In this document: piece after piece, positions 8,981-17,681 of the stretch
How the letters are laid out: the number at the start of each line of letters is the position of its first letter
Numbering within the stretch: the first letter of the stretch is position 1
DNA from: JAXGPX01 sp040766745
GTDB lineage: Bacteria; Bacillota; Sulfobacillia; Fermentithermobacillales; Fermentithermobacillaceae
Assembly: GCA_040766745.1 (NCBI GenBank)
Contig: JAXGPX010000002.1
Coordinates: forward strand, 629,425-693,424
Direction: 5' to 3'
DNA length: 64,000 nt
Notes under the pieces: generated by a model
Told to the model about the DNA's origin: nothing
Seen by the model: only the letters and a program-made list of their open reading frames with translations
Database searches by the model: none
Position numbers and translations under genes: made by a program

Positions 8981-10009
8981 TTGGCTTCTCGCTTTATTGA
9001 TAGGGTTAAAGTGTATGTAAAAGCGGGAGACGGAGGCCGGGGTTGTGTTGCGTTCAGGCGTGAGAAGTATGTGCCTTTTGGAGGCCCTGCAGGCGGAGAC
9101 GGGGGAGACGGAGGCAGCGTTATTTTCAAGGTAGATACAAACCTTAATACTCTCTTGGATTTTCGGTACAGGCCCCATTTAACAGCACCAAACGGTCGTC
9201 CGGGCGAGGGCGATAAGCGGGCAGGGAAGAAAGGGCAAGATCTTATTGTAAGGGTTCCGCCTGGTACGGTGTTGTATGATGCAGAGACCCTAGACGCCAT
9301 AGATGATCTTGTGCGTGAAGGCCAGGAAGCAGTTGTTGCCCGTGGAGGCAAAGGCGGCAGAGGCAATGCCAGGTTTGCAAGTTCCGTAAACCGGGCCCCA
9401 CGCAAATTCGAGGATGGTATCCCAGGGGAAGAGCGGTGGGTTCAGTTAGAACTTAAGTCTATTGCAGATGTAGGCCTTGTAGGATTTCCTAATGCAGGCA
9501 AGTCCACACTTCTAAGGGCCATATCAAATGCTACTCCGGAAGTTGCCCCTTACCCCTTTACAACTCTCACACCTCACCTTGGTGTTGTTGAACATAATAA
9601 TTTTCGGTTTGTTGTTGCTGACATTCCGGGCCTTATAGAGGGCGCGAGTGAGGGAAAGGGACTTGGCCACGAATTTCTGAGGCACATAGAAAGAACAGCA
9701 GTATTACTATATGTGGTAGAAGCAAAGTGCGAGGGCGCACAGTCCATTCAAGCCGCTGTCGAGGATTTCTTGACAGTACGGCGAGAGGTGCTTTCTTACA
9801 GTCATGAGATGAAAAACAAAGAATGCCTGGTGGCCATAAACAAGATTGACCTTGTAGAGTCACCGGATGATCTTTCAGAGATTAAGAGGCAGATTGAAGA
9901 AGTCTCTCGGAAACCGGTGTTCTTGATCTCGGCAAACAACAAAACGGGGTTGAATGGCCTTATTTCAGGACTTTACGACGTTTTGGCAGCAAAAAAGAAG
10001 GATTTCTGA
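8981..10009 (+). CDS. obg: GTPase Obg/CgtA, short form without C-terminal OCT domain
   Basis: Ribosome-associated GTPase of 50S assembly, 342 aa. The glycine-rich Obg fold (GDGGRGCVAF, GGDGGDGG) fills residues 1-155. The G domain follows with G1 GFPNAGKST, a PFTTL switch, G3 DIPGL, G4 NKID and a terminal SA motif. Most Bacillota Obg proteins are about 430 aa with a C-terminal OCT domain; this one stops after the G domain. TTG 8981 is favoured because GGAAGGGG lies 8 bases upstream and the family begins with FIDxVKVYVKAG; GTG 8963 is an alternative. Confidence 0.93.
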   Translation: MASRFIDRVKVYVKAGDGGRGCVAFRREKYVPFGGPAGGDGGDGGSVIFKVDTNLNTLLDFRYRPHLTAPNGRPGEGDKRAGKKGQDLIVRVPPGTVLYDAETLDAIDDLVREGQEAVVARGGKGGRGNARFASSVNRAPRKFEDGIPGEERWVQLELKSIADVGLVGFPNAGKSTLLRAISNATPEVAPYPFTTLTPHLGVVEHNNFRFVVADIPGLIEGASEGKGLGHEFLRHIERTAVLLYVVEAKCEGAQSIQAAVEDFLTVRREVLSYSHEMKNKECLVAINKIDLVESPDDLSEIKRQIEEVSRKPVFLISANNKTGLNGLISGLYDVLAAKKKDF

Positions 10010-10080
10010 CAAATAGGGAGAATACAAAGGGAAACTGTGAAGTCTGATTTTCAGGGTTCCTGGGTCTTGGAGGCATTTTG

Positions 10081-10734
10081 GTGACTGCGATCGGCGTAAT
10101 GGGCGGTACTTTTGATCCTATTCATTTTGGACATCTCAGGGCTGCCGAAGAAGTATTACAAGGGTTCGGGCTTGAGCGTGTGGTATTTGTTCCGTCCGGC
10201 AGGCCTCCACACAAGTCACTTTCCGAAGTTACTTCCCCTGATCATCGCTACATGATGGCCAAACTTGCTACGGCTGACCATCCTCAGTTTGAAGTTTCAG
10301 GAATCGAGATAGAACGGGACGGTCCCTCTTATACGCTAGATACTCTGAGAGAATTTAGATACGCTATGCCTGGCGACAATCGTCTGTATTTCATAACGGG
10401 ACTTGACGCGATTCTTGAGATCCACACATGGAATGGGTTTGACCAGCTTTTCGATCTAGCTGACTTCATTGCGGTAACAAGGCCTGGTTACAGTATAGAA
10501 GCCCTAAGTAAGCTTGAAAAACTCATTGGGCCTGATTACTTTGGCAGGGTACACCCATTTCCTGTAACACTCTTGGCCATTGCATCAAGAGACATTAGGC
10601 GAAGAGTGCGAGAGGGCAAATCTATCCGGTATCTGGTTCCTGAACCGGTACGTTTGTATATAGAAAAAGAAAGACTTTACCTTCACGATGCCGAGAAACG
10701 CCGTGGGCGTTTTAATGGAGGATGGTTGACTTAA
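10081..10734 (+). CDS. nadD: Nicotinate-nucleotide adenylyltransferase
   Basis: Converts nicotinate mononucleotide and ATP to deamido-NAD in NAD synthesis; 217 aa. The nucleotidyltransferase signature GGTFDPIHFGHL is at the N-terminus. The C-terminal motif appears as ASRDIRRRV (commonly SSTxIRxRI), followed by LVPEPVRLYI. GTG 10081 has GGAGG 7 bases upstream. It lies between obg and, after a small RNA-binding protein gene, yqeK; in many Firmicutes nadD and yqeK are directly adjacent. Confidence 0.93.
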   Translation: MTAIGVMGGTFDPIHFGHLRAAEEVLQGFGLERVVFVPSGRPPHKSLSEVTSPDHRYMMAKLATADHPQFEVSGIEIERDGPSYTLDTLREFRYAMPGDNRLYFITGLDAILEIHTWNGFDQLFDLADFIAVTRPGYSIEALSKLEKLIGPDYFGRVHPFPVTLLAIASRDIRRRVREGKSIRYLVPEPVRLYIEKERLYLHDAEKRRGRFNGGWLT

Positions 10735-10882
10735 CACCGTCACTTAGAGGAATGGTGGTTGGGCATATCAATATTTTGGTTATTTGGACTGTTGATGGCT
10801 CTGCTATGCCTATAGGCGAAAGGTGTATCCACTAAGAATTGGGTTGACCGTCGTGGACGCTTAGAGAAGGGAGGTGCATTGA

Positions 10883-11137
10883 ATGAAGACTTTGTATGTA
10901 GGAAATCTACCATGGAGTACTACCAGCGAAGAACTTTCCGAGGCTTTTAGCCCCTTTGTGGACGTTAAGAGCTGCCGTATCATCACTGACAGAGATACGG
11001 GAAGGTCCAGAGGTTTCGGCTTTGTAGAAGTAGATGATGCTGATGTAGAAAAAGCCATTGAAGCCGTTAACGGAACCATGCTGGGTGGACGTCAGATAGT
11101 TGTAAATGAAGCCCGCCCTCGCCAGCCCAGATTCTAA
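10883..11137 (+). CDS. Small RRM-type RNA-binding protein
   Basis: Single RNA-recognition motif, 84 aa. RNP2 is LYVGNLPW at the N-terminus and RNP1 is RGFGFVEV near residue 42, with the aromatic residues that stack on RNA in place. There is no glycine-rich tail, and the C-terminus ends in a short basic segment (EARPRQPRF). A strong GGGAGG site precedes the ATG. Such stand-alone RRM proteins occur in cyanobacteria and some Bacillota, and cold or stress roles have been proposed. It interrupts the usual nadD-yqeK pair and may be independently transcribed (148-bp gap before it, 261 bp after it). Confidence 0.88.
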   Translation: MKTLYVGNLPWSTTSEELSEAFSPFVDVKSCRIITDRDTGRSRGFGFVEVDDADVEKAIEAVNGTMLGGRQIVVNEARPRQPRF

Positions 11138-11398
11138 GAGGGTTGACGAATCTCTAATTTCATAAGACTTGTATTGCCTCCTCATCTGTTTCGCGGGCCG
11201 GAACTCTCGAAGGATCTGGAGGCAACGTCATTTTGGCGAGCTTTTTCAACTTAGGCACAGTTGTCCGCACCTGACTGAAACTTTGCTGAACTAACCAGCG
11301 TCTAATCAATGAGACAGGATGGTTCTTCCCGTTGCAATCACTGTGGCCAGTAGTTACAGTATGATAGGAAGCATCGAATTATTAGGCGTTACTTACCG

Positions 11399-12022
11399 GT
11401 GTCGATTTCGAGCTTAACATGTTTACCGGGGGCCAAATATCAGTTGTTATACAATCGCGGAGTCGACTTTGCCAGGCAAACGCTTACAGAGGGCCGGTTC
11501 AAACACAGTATTGGCACGGCTGATTGTGGGCGAAAAATGGCCAGGGCGTACGGGGTTGATCCTGACAGAGCATATTTAGCAGGGATTTTGCACGATATTG
11601 CCAGGGAATACTCGGCGGAACAGCTTTTACGTAAAGCAAACGAAAAAGGTATAATACTTAGAAAAGAGGAAAGGGCTCGTCCCTTTCTACTGCATGGGAA
11701 AGTAGCAGCCTTAATTGCCCGGGAAGAGCTAGGTGTTAGGGATAGGGGAGTTCTAAATGCAATTGCTTTCCATGTAACAGGCAGGTACAATTGGACAAGG
11801 CTTGAGCAGGTATTATACCTGGCCGACAAAGTCGAACCAACAAGGAATTATCCTAAAGTTGATGTTGTACGCAGATTGCTGGAGAAGGGCGATTTTGATC
11901 GTGCCCTCTTTGAATGTCTGCGGAATGCTATCATTTACGCAGTTCAAACTAGAGGCTGGATTGTTGACACTGAAACGGTGGTGGTGTTCAATGAGATCGC
12001 GAAGAGAGAGCCGCGATATTAA
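11399..12022 (+). CDS. yqeK: HD-domain hydrolase YqeK (diadenosine tetraphosphatase)
   Basis: HD-superfamily phosphohydrolase; family members split Ap4A symmetrically. The HD signature is LHDIAREYS with upstream KHSIGTADCG and downstream HGKVAALIA, giving the His/Asp metal ligands. Later AIAFHVTGR fits the family. The 207-aa length assumes GTG 11399, which has no obvious ribosome binding site; TTG 11444 is an alternative start closer to typical family N-termini. The end overlaps the LCP gene by 32 bases, indicating an operon. Confidence 0.85.
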   Translation: MSISSLTCLPGAKYQLLYNRGVDFARQTLTEGRFKHSIGTADCGRKMARAYGVDPDRAYLAGILHDIAREYSAEQLLRKANEKGIILRKEERARPFLLHGKVAALIAREELGVRDRGVLNAIAFHVTGRYNWTRLEQVLYLADKVEPTRNYPKVDVVRRLLEKGDFDRALFECLRNAIIYAVQTRGWIVDTETVVVFNEIAKREPRY

Positions 12023-13310
12023 GCGCAATGCTGAAATAGACGAAACAAGAATATACCAAAGGCCGGAAGGGACACATGTTGCCAGGAGGAGAAATTGGGG
12101 CAAGATGGCCGGAATGATTATCCTGGGCGTGGTTTTGTTCCTCGGCGGCATGGGTTATGGCATGTATTCCTACCTTAAAGGCTATTCCAGAGAATATCCA
12201 CCCTCCAGTGGCACTCCCATTATCGATGAGGCCGATTCCAGGATGAACATACTTGTACTGGGAATCGATGGCGGAGTTGACGGCAAACTTCTGAAGAATT
12301 CGAGAACGGGCACACGTTCCGATGTAATGATGATTGTCAGCGTAGATCCTGATGCCAAAAAAGTGGGAATCCTGTCGGTTCCCAGGGATACCCGTGTCTT
12401 TATACCCAAGGTCAATGATCTTGAAAAAGCAGGCCATGCCCATGCCTATGGCGGACCTGAACTTGTTGTACAGACACTTGAGGAGTTTCTGAAAATAGAC
12501 ATACACCGCTATGTAAGAGTGGACTTCGTGGGATTTAAGGAGATCATCGATACATTGGGCGGTATCAATATTGACGTACCACAGGACATGGACTACGAGG
12601 ATCCATATCAGAATCTTTTTATTCACATTGAAAAAGGGCCCCAGAAACTTGATGGAGGCAAAGCCCTCGGCTTTGTGCGTTTCAGAGAATATGTAGACGG
12701 CGATATAGGGAGAATCAGGGCGCAGGAACTGTTCTTGCATGCCCTGGCAGATAAGCTGATGTCCATCGGCACATTAACCAAGATACCCAAGCTTGTTGAA
12801 GACATAATGCCGTATGTGGTGACGGATCTTACCAATGACGACATTATGTTCTTGGCCTCAGTAGGGCTTGGGATGAAACTTGACGATGCAAAGATGGAGA
12901 TTTTGCCTGGCGAACCCGGCTACATTGGCGAAATTAGCTACTGGCTTGTTGATTCAGAGAAAGCGGCTCAAATGGTAGACGAAATCATACGCGGGGTAGA
13001 CAGGACTAAGAATTCAACTGTCAAAGTGGCAGTTCAGAATGGTTGTGGGTTGCCCGGTGCTGCTGATTATATTGCTTCAATCCTGAGAGGCTACGGTTTT
13101 GACGTAGTAAGTGTAGGCAATGCAGAGCGGTTTGATTATACCGAGACCACGATTCTGGCTCCCAAGGGAAAACAGGATGTTCAGTCCGGGATTTTGAAAT
13201 GTTTGAAGGCGGTAGCTTCCGGGGTAAAAGCCTATACTTCTGGCGAAATTCCTGAAGACGCCGATGTTCTGGTTATTATCGGGAAAGACTTTAAAATGTC
13301 CGGTCAATAA
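11991..13310 (+). CDS. LytR-CpsA-Psr (LCP) family cell-wall ligase with LytR_C domain
   Basis: Membrane-anchored phosphotransferase that attaches wall polymers to peptidoglycan; 439 aa. A basic cytoplasmic tail is followed by one membrane segment (around residues 38-60) and then the LCP domain (GIDGG, TRSDVMMIVSVDP, LSVPRDTRV, GFVRFREYVDGDIGRIRAQ). These include the Arg/Asp residues that bind polyprenyl pyrophosphate. The C-terminal part (VAVQNGCGLPGAA ...) is a LytR_C domain. ATG 11991 lies inside the end of yqeK; the longer open frame upstream is not LCP-like. Confidence 0.9.
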   Translation: MRSRRESRDIKRNAEIDETRIYQRPEGTHVARRRNWGKMAGMIILGVVLFLGGMGYGMYSYLKGYSREYPPSSGTPIIDEADSRMNILVLGIDGGVDGKLLKNSRTGTRSDVMMIVSVDPDAKKVGILSVPRDTRVFIPKVNDLEKAGHAHAYGGPELVVQTLEEFLKIDIHRYVRVDFVGFKEIIDTLGGINIDVPQDMDYEDPYQNLFIHIEKGPQKLDGGKALGFVRFREYVDGDIGRIRAQELFLHALADKLMSIGTLTKIPKLVEDIMPYVVTDLTNDDIMFLASVGLGMKLDDAKMEILPGEPGYIGEISYWLVDSEKAAQMVDEIIRGVDRTKNSTVKVAVQNGCGLPGAADYIASILRGYGFDVVSVGNAERFDYTETTILAPKGKQDVQSGILKCLKAVASGVKAYTSGEIPEDADVLVIIGKDFKMSGQ

Positions 13311-13347
13311 TACTCCGGTAGCGGGAGGTTTGATTTGCATAGATAAG

Positions 13348-13728
13348 TTGAATGGTGTCACCAAGGAACTTTCCCGGCCCCAAGGCCAGTCAGCGAGAAA
13401 TCTGGCTGTGAATGCGGCCAGGGCTCTGTATGACGGCAAGGGTTCTGATGTGATTGTGCTTGACGTAAGGGATGTTACATTGATTGCAGACTACTTTGTT
13501 ATCGCATCTGGGTCAAACCCCAGACACGTAAGAGCTCTTGCAGACAGATTGCTGAAAACTTCGGATGAGATAAGAAAGCCTATGCATGTTGAAGGGTACC
13601 AGATTGGGTACTGGGCCCTTCTTGACTATGGTGATGTTGTTGTACACGTCTTCAGAGAAGACGAGAGAAACTTCTACGGCCTGGAACGGCTGTGGGGCGA
13701 TGCTCCTGAAGTTGAATTCGAAGAGTAG
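13348..13728 (+). CDS. rsfS: Ribosomal silencing factor RsfS
   Basis: Binds L14 and blocks subunit joining during starvation; about 126 aa. Family motifs VLDVRDVTLIADYFVIASG, VEGYQIGYWALLDYGDVVVHVF and RNFYGLERLWGDA are all present. The start is unclear. A strong GGGAGG at 13323-13328 is followed by no ATG, GTG or TTG at the normal distance: TTG 13330 is too close and TTG 13348 is 19 bases away, while ATA 13339 and ATT 13333 are better spaced. TTG 13348 is given as the first plausible canonical start. It follows the LCP gene directly, the classic yqeK-LCP-rsfS order. Confidence 0.9.
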   Translation: MNGVTKELSRPQGQSARNLAVNAARALYDGKGSDVIVLDVRDVTLIADYFVIASGSNPRHVRALADRLLKTSDEIRKPMHVEGYQIGYWALLDYGDVVVHVFREDERNFYGLERLWGDAPEVEFEE

Positions 13729-13804
13729 TTAGCGAACAGCATCTGGAACCACATGTCGATTTATGGCGTCTAACCCCATGAGAATACACACAAGGAGATA
13801 GGAC

Positions 13805-15376
13805 ATGCGTAGAACATCCAAATTTCTAGCGATCGCCATAATCACTGTATTTGCACTACTTCCTTTTGAACCGGCTGTTGGTGCCGCTATTCCTTCTTTT
13901 AGGTTAGGCAACGAGGTATTGTACAGCCGTTACCACCACCTGATTGAAGGGAAGAGGGTAGGCCTGATTACTAACCAGAGCGGAGTCAACAGCCAGGGGG
14001 TTAGCACCATAGAAGTTCTGGCCGGTGACCCAACGGTGAATCTGGTGGCTCTTTATGGTCCTGAGCACGGCATAGACGGCAAAGCCAAGGCCGGTGCATA
14101 TGTAGAGTCATATGTTCATCCGGAACTGAATATCCCTGTTTACAGCCTCTATGGCGCCACTCGTGAACCAAGCGAAGCAATGCTTAAGGATATTGACGTC
14201 CTTCTTTATGACATACAGGATATCGGAGCCCGTACATATACATATATCTCCACCTTGAATTACGCCATGAAGGCTGCAGCAAAATATGGCAAGACAGTCA
14301 TTGTACTTGACCGCCCGAATCCCCTTGGCGGTGAAATTGTTGAAGCGCCTGTGCTCGAAGATGAACTTGAGACTTTCGTGGGAGTGGACAACCTTCCTAT
14401 GGCTCACGGTATGACAGCGGGCGAACTGGCTCGGTTTTTCAACCGTGAGATCAGCGTTGACCTGATAGTTATACCTATGGAAGGGTACACCAGGGACATG
14501 ATCTGGCAAGATACGGGACTACCGTGGATCTGTACGTCTCCTAACATACCTGACATTGATTCTGTGTTTGGGTATATGGCTACAGGATTGGGCGAGGGAA
14601 CAGGCATCCGCCAGCGAGATCAGTTCAAATGGATAGGCGGAAAAGGAATTGACAGCAACCGTTTTGCCGATCTGCTAAATGGAGCCGGCCTTCCGGGAGT
14701 AGTTTTCGTCCCTGATACCCGGGGCAGCGAGGGTGGCGTAAGGCTGCAGATCACCGACTACAGGACGTTTAATCCGGCCAGGTCCGGTTTTTATGCTCTG
14801 GCCTATGCAAAGCGGCTGGCCGATTTCCGAGTTCCCAAGAGTGGTTCCACTCCGGCAAGCGTGGTTATGTTTGATAAGATCATGGGTACTTACAAGATAG
14901 GGCAATGGCTCGAACAGAAACTGCCGCCTCAGGAAATTGAAAGGCTATATTCAACAGGCCTTGAGAGATTCAAACACGAACGCCAGCAGTACCTAATGTA
15001 CGGCTATGCGGCAAAACCAGGGAAGATTGGCATTGTGGTTGATAATGTCCCAATCTTCTTCGATTCAGAACCGTATATAGATAGCAATAACCGCACTATG
15101 GTTCCTATCAGAGCCATAAGTGAAGCCCTCGGAGCCGAGGTAGGTTGGGATCCTGCCGGTTATGAGGTTACCATTAGCAGGGACAATCTTACTGTGAAAT
15201 TGGCCATAGGCAGCAATACAGCCGCAGCAAATGGTACTGAGATAACTATGGATACCGAACCCGTAATTAGAAATGATCGCACGATGATACCGGTCCGCTA
15301 TGTAGGAGAACTACTGGGTGATTTCGTGGACTGGGATGGGGACAATCGGATTGTCATAGTCAACCGGCAGCCCTAG
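13805..15376 (+). CDS. namZ: Secreted exo-N-acetylmuramidase NamZ-like (DUF1343) with C-terminal stalk domains
   Basis: Secreted protein of 523 aa. A Sec signal peptide (residues 1-27, AVGAA near the cleavage site) is followed by a DUF1343 domain with GLITNQSG, LYGPEHGIDG, SLYGATREPS, LLYDIQDIGARTYTY and DRPNPLGG. B. subtilis NamZ of this family releases MurNAc from peptidoglycan ends. The last 110 residues contain copper-amine-oxidase-N-like repeats (NRTMVPIRAISEALGAEV and DRTMIPVRYVGELLG), common as surface-attachment modules in Clostridia. Clear AAGGAGATAGGA site. It converges with the next gene with only 2 bases between stops. Confidence 0.88.
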   Translation: MRRTSKFLAIAIITVFALLPFEPAVGAAIPSFRLGNEVLYSRYHHLIEGKRVGLITNQSGVNSQGVSTIEVLAGDPTVNLVALYGPEHGIDGKAKAGAYVESYVHPELNIPVYSLYGATREPSEAMLKDIDVLLYDIQDIGARTYTYISTLNYAMKAAAKYGKTVIVLDRPNPLGGEIVEAPVLEDELETFVGVDNLPMAHGMTAGELARFFNREISVDLIVIPMEGYTRDMIWQDTGLPWICTSPNIPDIDSVFGYMATGLGEGTGIRQRDQFKWIGGKGIDSNRFADLLNGAGLPGVVFVPDTRGSEGGVRLQITDYRTFNPARSGFYALAYAKRLADFRVPKSGSTPASVVMFDKIMGTYKIGQWLEQKLPPQEIERLYSTGLERFKHERQQYLMYGYAAKPGKIGIVVDNVPIFFDSEPYIDSNNRTMVPIRAISEALGAEVGWDPAGYEVTISRDNLTVKLAIGSNTAAANGTEITMDTEPVIRNDRTMIPVRYVGELLGDFVDWDGDNRIVIVNRQP

Positions 15377-15378
15377 TC

Positions 15379-16533
15379 TCAAAGACGGGTTGACTTTATA
15401 CCTGGCCCCTGGGTTTCCGGTTTGTCTTTGGCGGCTGATTTCTGCTGTAAGGACGGTATTTTTTCCATAACGTGTATGCTGTTTATGCCCGCTAACATGA
15501 CCATTTTCCGCAGAGGCGGGAAATACATGAACGGGCATTTCATTATCTTCAAGAGCAGTTTGATGCGTAAGCCCAGGGTTTTTCTGCGATATTCCTCGCA
15601 GGGGTTCAGTTTCTCCATACCTGGCACTGTAACTAGAGAATTGAGTACCTGGCTCAAAGTATAGGCCGTTTTCATAGCACTGCTAATACCTTCCAAGGAG
15701 CTCGGACTTATGAAGCCCCCTGCTTCCCCAACTAGAAAAGCGTTGTTCTTGCCTGTGCAGAAATCACCTGGCTTCGAGGGCCTGAGCACAAGACAGCTTT
15801 CCGTCTTGAGTGGTGTGTCAAAGCAGAAGCCCCTATTGGTCAGACGCTGTTTCTGAGATTCAAACCGTTCCAGACACCTATCTTTGGGATATGCGCCACC
15901 GAAAATTGAATATCCGTCTTTAGAGATTGTCCACGAGTAACAGTCTGTAATATCAGGGTCGAAGATACAGGAGTAAAAGGGATTGACGTGTGTTTCAGCA
16001 AACCACTGCTGAATAGAAACATAGCTGCGAATTTCTTTGTGCGGATACAGGAATCTCCTAACAACTGAGTTGGCCCCGTCGGCACCTACGATATACTTGG
16101 CAGTTATGTTGTGAACCTTGTCGTTTCGGAAGAAACTGAGCTCGTACTCATTACCTCTGCGCTCGATTTTAGTGCAAGTGCTGGCGTCAAATACTGCAAC
16201 ATGTTCCGGTACCAGAGACTTTAGCCACAGGTCGAATTTGTGCCTGTCGAGGTTGATATAGAATCTTTGATAGTGCCGGGTCACTTGTGTTCTGAAATCA
16301 TAGGTACGAACGGCGAAAATCTGAGGATCCACAAGGACCTCTTTTGGCAGGGTTAGGTTGAAATGGGAAATTGCCTTCTGTGCATCGGGAGCCAACAAGC
16401 CGCCGCATGGTTTGTGAAAGCCTGTGCCGTCCCCAACCTTCTTGTCGATGATAGCTATGGAGAACCTACTGTCAAGCAGCCGGGCTAGTGTCGCACCTGC
16501 CGGCCCCAGTCCAATAATCGCAACGTCATACAT
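15379..16533 (-). CDS. FAD-dependent oxidoreductase, geranylgeranyl-reductase-like
   Basis: Flavoprotein of 384 aa. An N-terminal Rossmann motif GLGPAGATLARLL is followed by the family motif KPCGGLLAPDAQ near residue 43. GADGANSVVRR is the second FAD contact, and GEAGGFISPSSLEGI contacts the flavin pyrophosphate. These match the geranylgeranyl reductase/halogenase-type group. The substrate is unknown; members reduce isoprenoid lipids or modify small molecules. AAAAGAGG precedes the ATG. No clear operon partner: the DUF234 remnant lies upstream. Confidence 0.8.
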   Translation of the reverse strand: MYDVAIIGLGPAGATLARLLDSRFSIAIIDKKVGDGTGFHKPCGGLLAPDAQKAISHFNLTLPKEVLVDPQIFAVRTYDFRTQVTRHYQRFYINLDRHKFDLWLKSLVPEHVAVFDASTCTKIERRGNEYELSFFRNDKVHNITAKYIVGADGANSVVRRFLYPHKEIRSYVSIQQWFAETHVNPFYSCIFDPDITDCYSWTISKDGYSIFGGAYPKDRCLERFESQKQRLTNRGFCFDTPLKTESCLVLRPSKPGDFCTGKNNAFLVGEAGGFISPSSLEGISSAMKTAYTLSQVLNSLVTVPGMEKLNPCEEYRRKTLGLRIKLLLKIMKCPFMYFPPLRKMVMLAGINSIHVMEKIPSLQQKSAAKDKPETQGPGIKSTRL

Positions 16534-16566
16534 ACAAGCGTACCTCTTTTCAAGTTAGCCGGCTTT

Positions 16567-16845
16567 TTATGTGCACAGCAGCATATCTTCTCTGCCGTCA
16601 GCCAAGGCTCTCATTTGCCTTGTGTAGCCGCTTATGCTAAAAAAGATGAAGTATTCCCTGCGTTCATCTCTGTTCCATGCAACAGCCCTGGATTTCTCTT
16701 TTAGTGCATAGAAAACGTCAGTATCAACCGGTTCATTGGTATATTTGCACTCACCGAACACAATACCATGGCCATCACTGTCATATGCTACGACGTCAAT
16801 TTCGGTACTACCGTTCCACTAGCGCCTGATCTTGTTGAAGTGGAG
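16567..16845 (-). pseudogene. Remnant of DUF234-tailed AAA ATPase with in-frame TAG
   Basis: Only the C-terminal DUF234 portion is left. Reading minus strand from 16845 gives LHFNKIRR, a TAG stop (16821-16819), WNGSTEIDVVAYDSDGHGIVFGECKYTNEPVD, and on to the natural end at 16567. Intact relatives have a second Trp (RRWW-type) where the TAG sits, so a TGG-to-TAG change is likely. The ATPase part that should precede it is absent: the reading frame starts directly against the end of the GntR gene. This is decayed DNA, probably a relic of a chromosomal rearrangement. Confidence 0.75.
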
Positions 16846-16847
16846 GT

Positions 16848-17570
16848 CTATTCCTCTATGGGTACGTCTTCTTTCCCTTTTCGGAGGATGTTCTTATGGA
16901 TCAGTTCCATATGAGCAAGCGCAGTCCGCTCGGCGGCCTCTGCATCACCACGGCCAAGGGCATCAAGAAGCTCGCGGTGCTGCCGGTTGATGATGGTTTC
17001 GTTTCCGCGGATCCGCAAGATACTGGCGCGTGCATCCTGAATATGTTCTGAGATCAGAGTTTCTGCAGCGTTAAGAAGAGTCACCAGCAACGGGTTTTGA
17101 GAAGCTGCGGCGATTTCGTAATGAAACTGTAGGTCGTACTTGGCTTTTTCATTCTCATCTGGGCCATTCTCTATCCTAGAGCAAAGAGAGCTTAGGCGTT
17201 TGAGGGAATCCGGCTTAATGTGCCTGGCAGCGGCCCCTGCTGCTGCAAACTCAATGGCACGCCGGAGTTCATGAGTTTGGTCAATATTGCCGCCTTCCAG
17301 CATAAACATGATACTCAATGGCTCAGTGAGGCTGTTGCTAAGATTGCTTGAGATGTAATTGCCTGATCCGTGGCTGCACTCAACCAGCCCTAGCATGTCC
17401 AATGCCTTAATCGCCTCGCGGACTGTCGCCCGGGATAGCCCGAACATTTCTGCCATTTGCCGCTCGCTGGGCAGTTTATCGCCTTTTGTTAAACGCCCTG
17501 CGGAGATATTGCGTTTAATTTGACCCACAATCTTCCTAAGCAACTCGGGTTGCTCAATTTTTGTAAACAC
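16848..17570 (-). CDS. GntR-family regulator with FCD domain (FadR/LldR type)
   Basis: Transcription factor of 240 aa. The N-terminal winged helix carries the signature LPSERQMAEMFGLSRATVREAIKALDMLGLVE. The C-terminal all-helical FCD domain contains the usual metal/ligand pocket elements (ELRRAIE, a central DLQFHYEIAAAS, and a late NRQHRELLDAL). FCD proteins often sense organic acids such as lactate or glycolate, which would suit control of the upstream etf-dehydrogenase/opp array. It lies just behind the terminator of that array. GTG 17570 is chosen because GGGAGGGGG sits just upstream; TTG 17588 would overlap that site. Confidence 0.88.
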   Translation of the reverse strand: MFTKIEQPELLRKIVGQIKRNISAGRLTKGDKLPSERQMAEMFGLSRATVREAIKALDMLGLVECSHGSGNYISSNLSNSLTEPLSIMFMLEGGNIDQTHELRRAIEFAAAGAAARHIKPDSLKRLSSLCSRIENGPDENEKAKYDLQFHYEIAAASQNPLLVTLLNAAETLISEHIQDARASILRIRGNETIINRQHRELLDALGRGDAEAAERTALAHMELIHKNILRKGKEDVPIEE

Positions 17571-17628
17571 CGGACCCCCTCCCTTCAAAGCCTATTTTGA
17601 ACATTCTACAACAATTTTCACTTAACAT

Positions 17629-17666
17629 AAAATGCACGCAGGCAACCGAATGATTGCCTACGTGCA
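17629..17666 (-). terminator. Rho-independent terminator of the etf-dehydrogenase-opp array
   Basis: On the minus strand TGCACGTAGGCAA pairs with TTGCCTGCGTGCA (13 bp with one G-U) around an 8-base loop, followed by TTTTATGTT. It lies between oppF and the GntR gene. Confidence 0.85.
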
Positions 17667-17681
17667 TCAAGGGAGAACTAC

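Noticed and set aside
11988..12740. 250-codon minus-strand frame
   Set aside because: It lies fully antisense to the LCP gene, whose motifs are clear.
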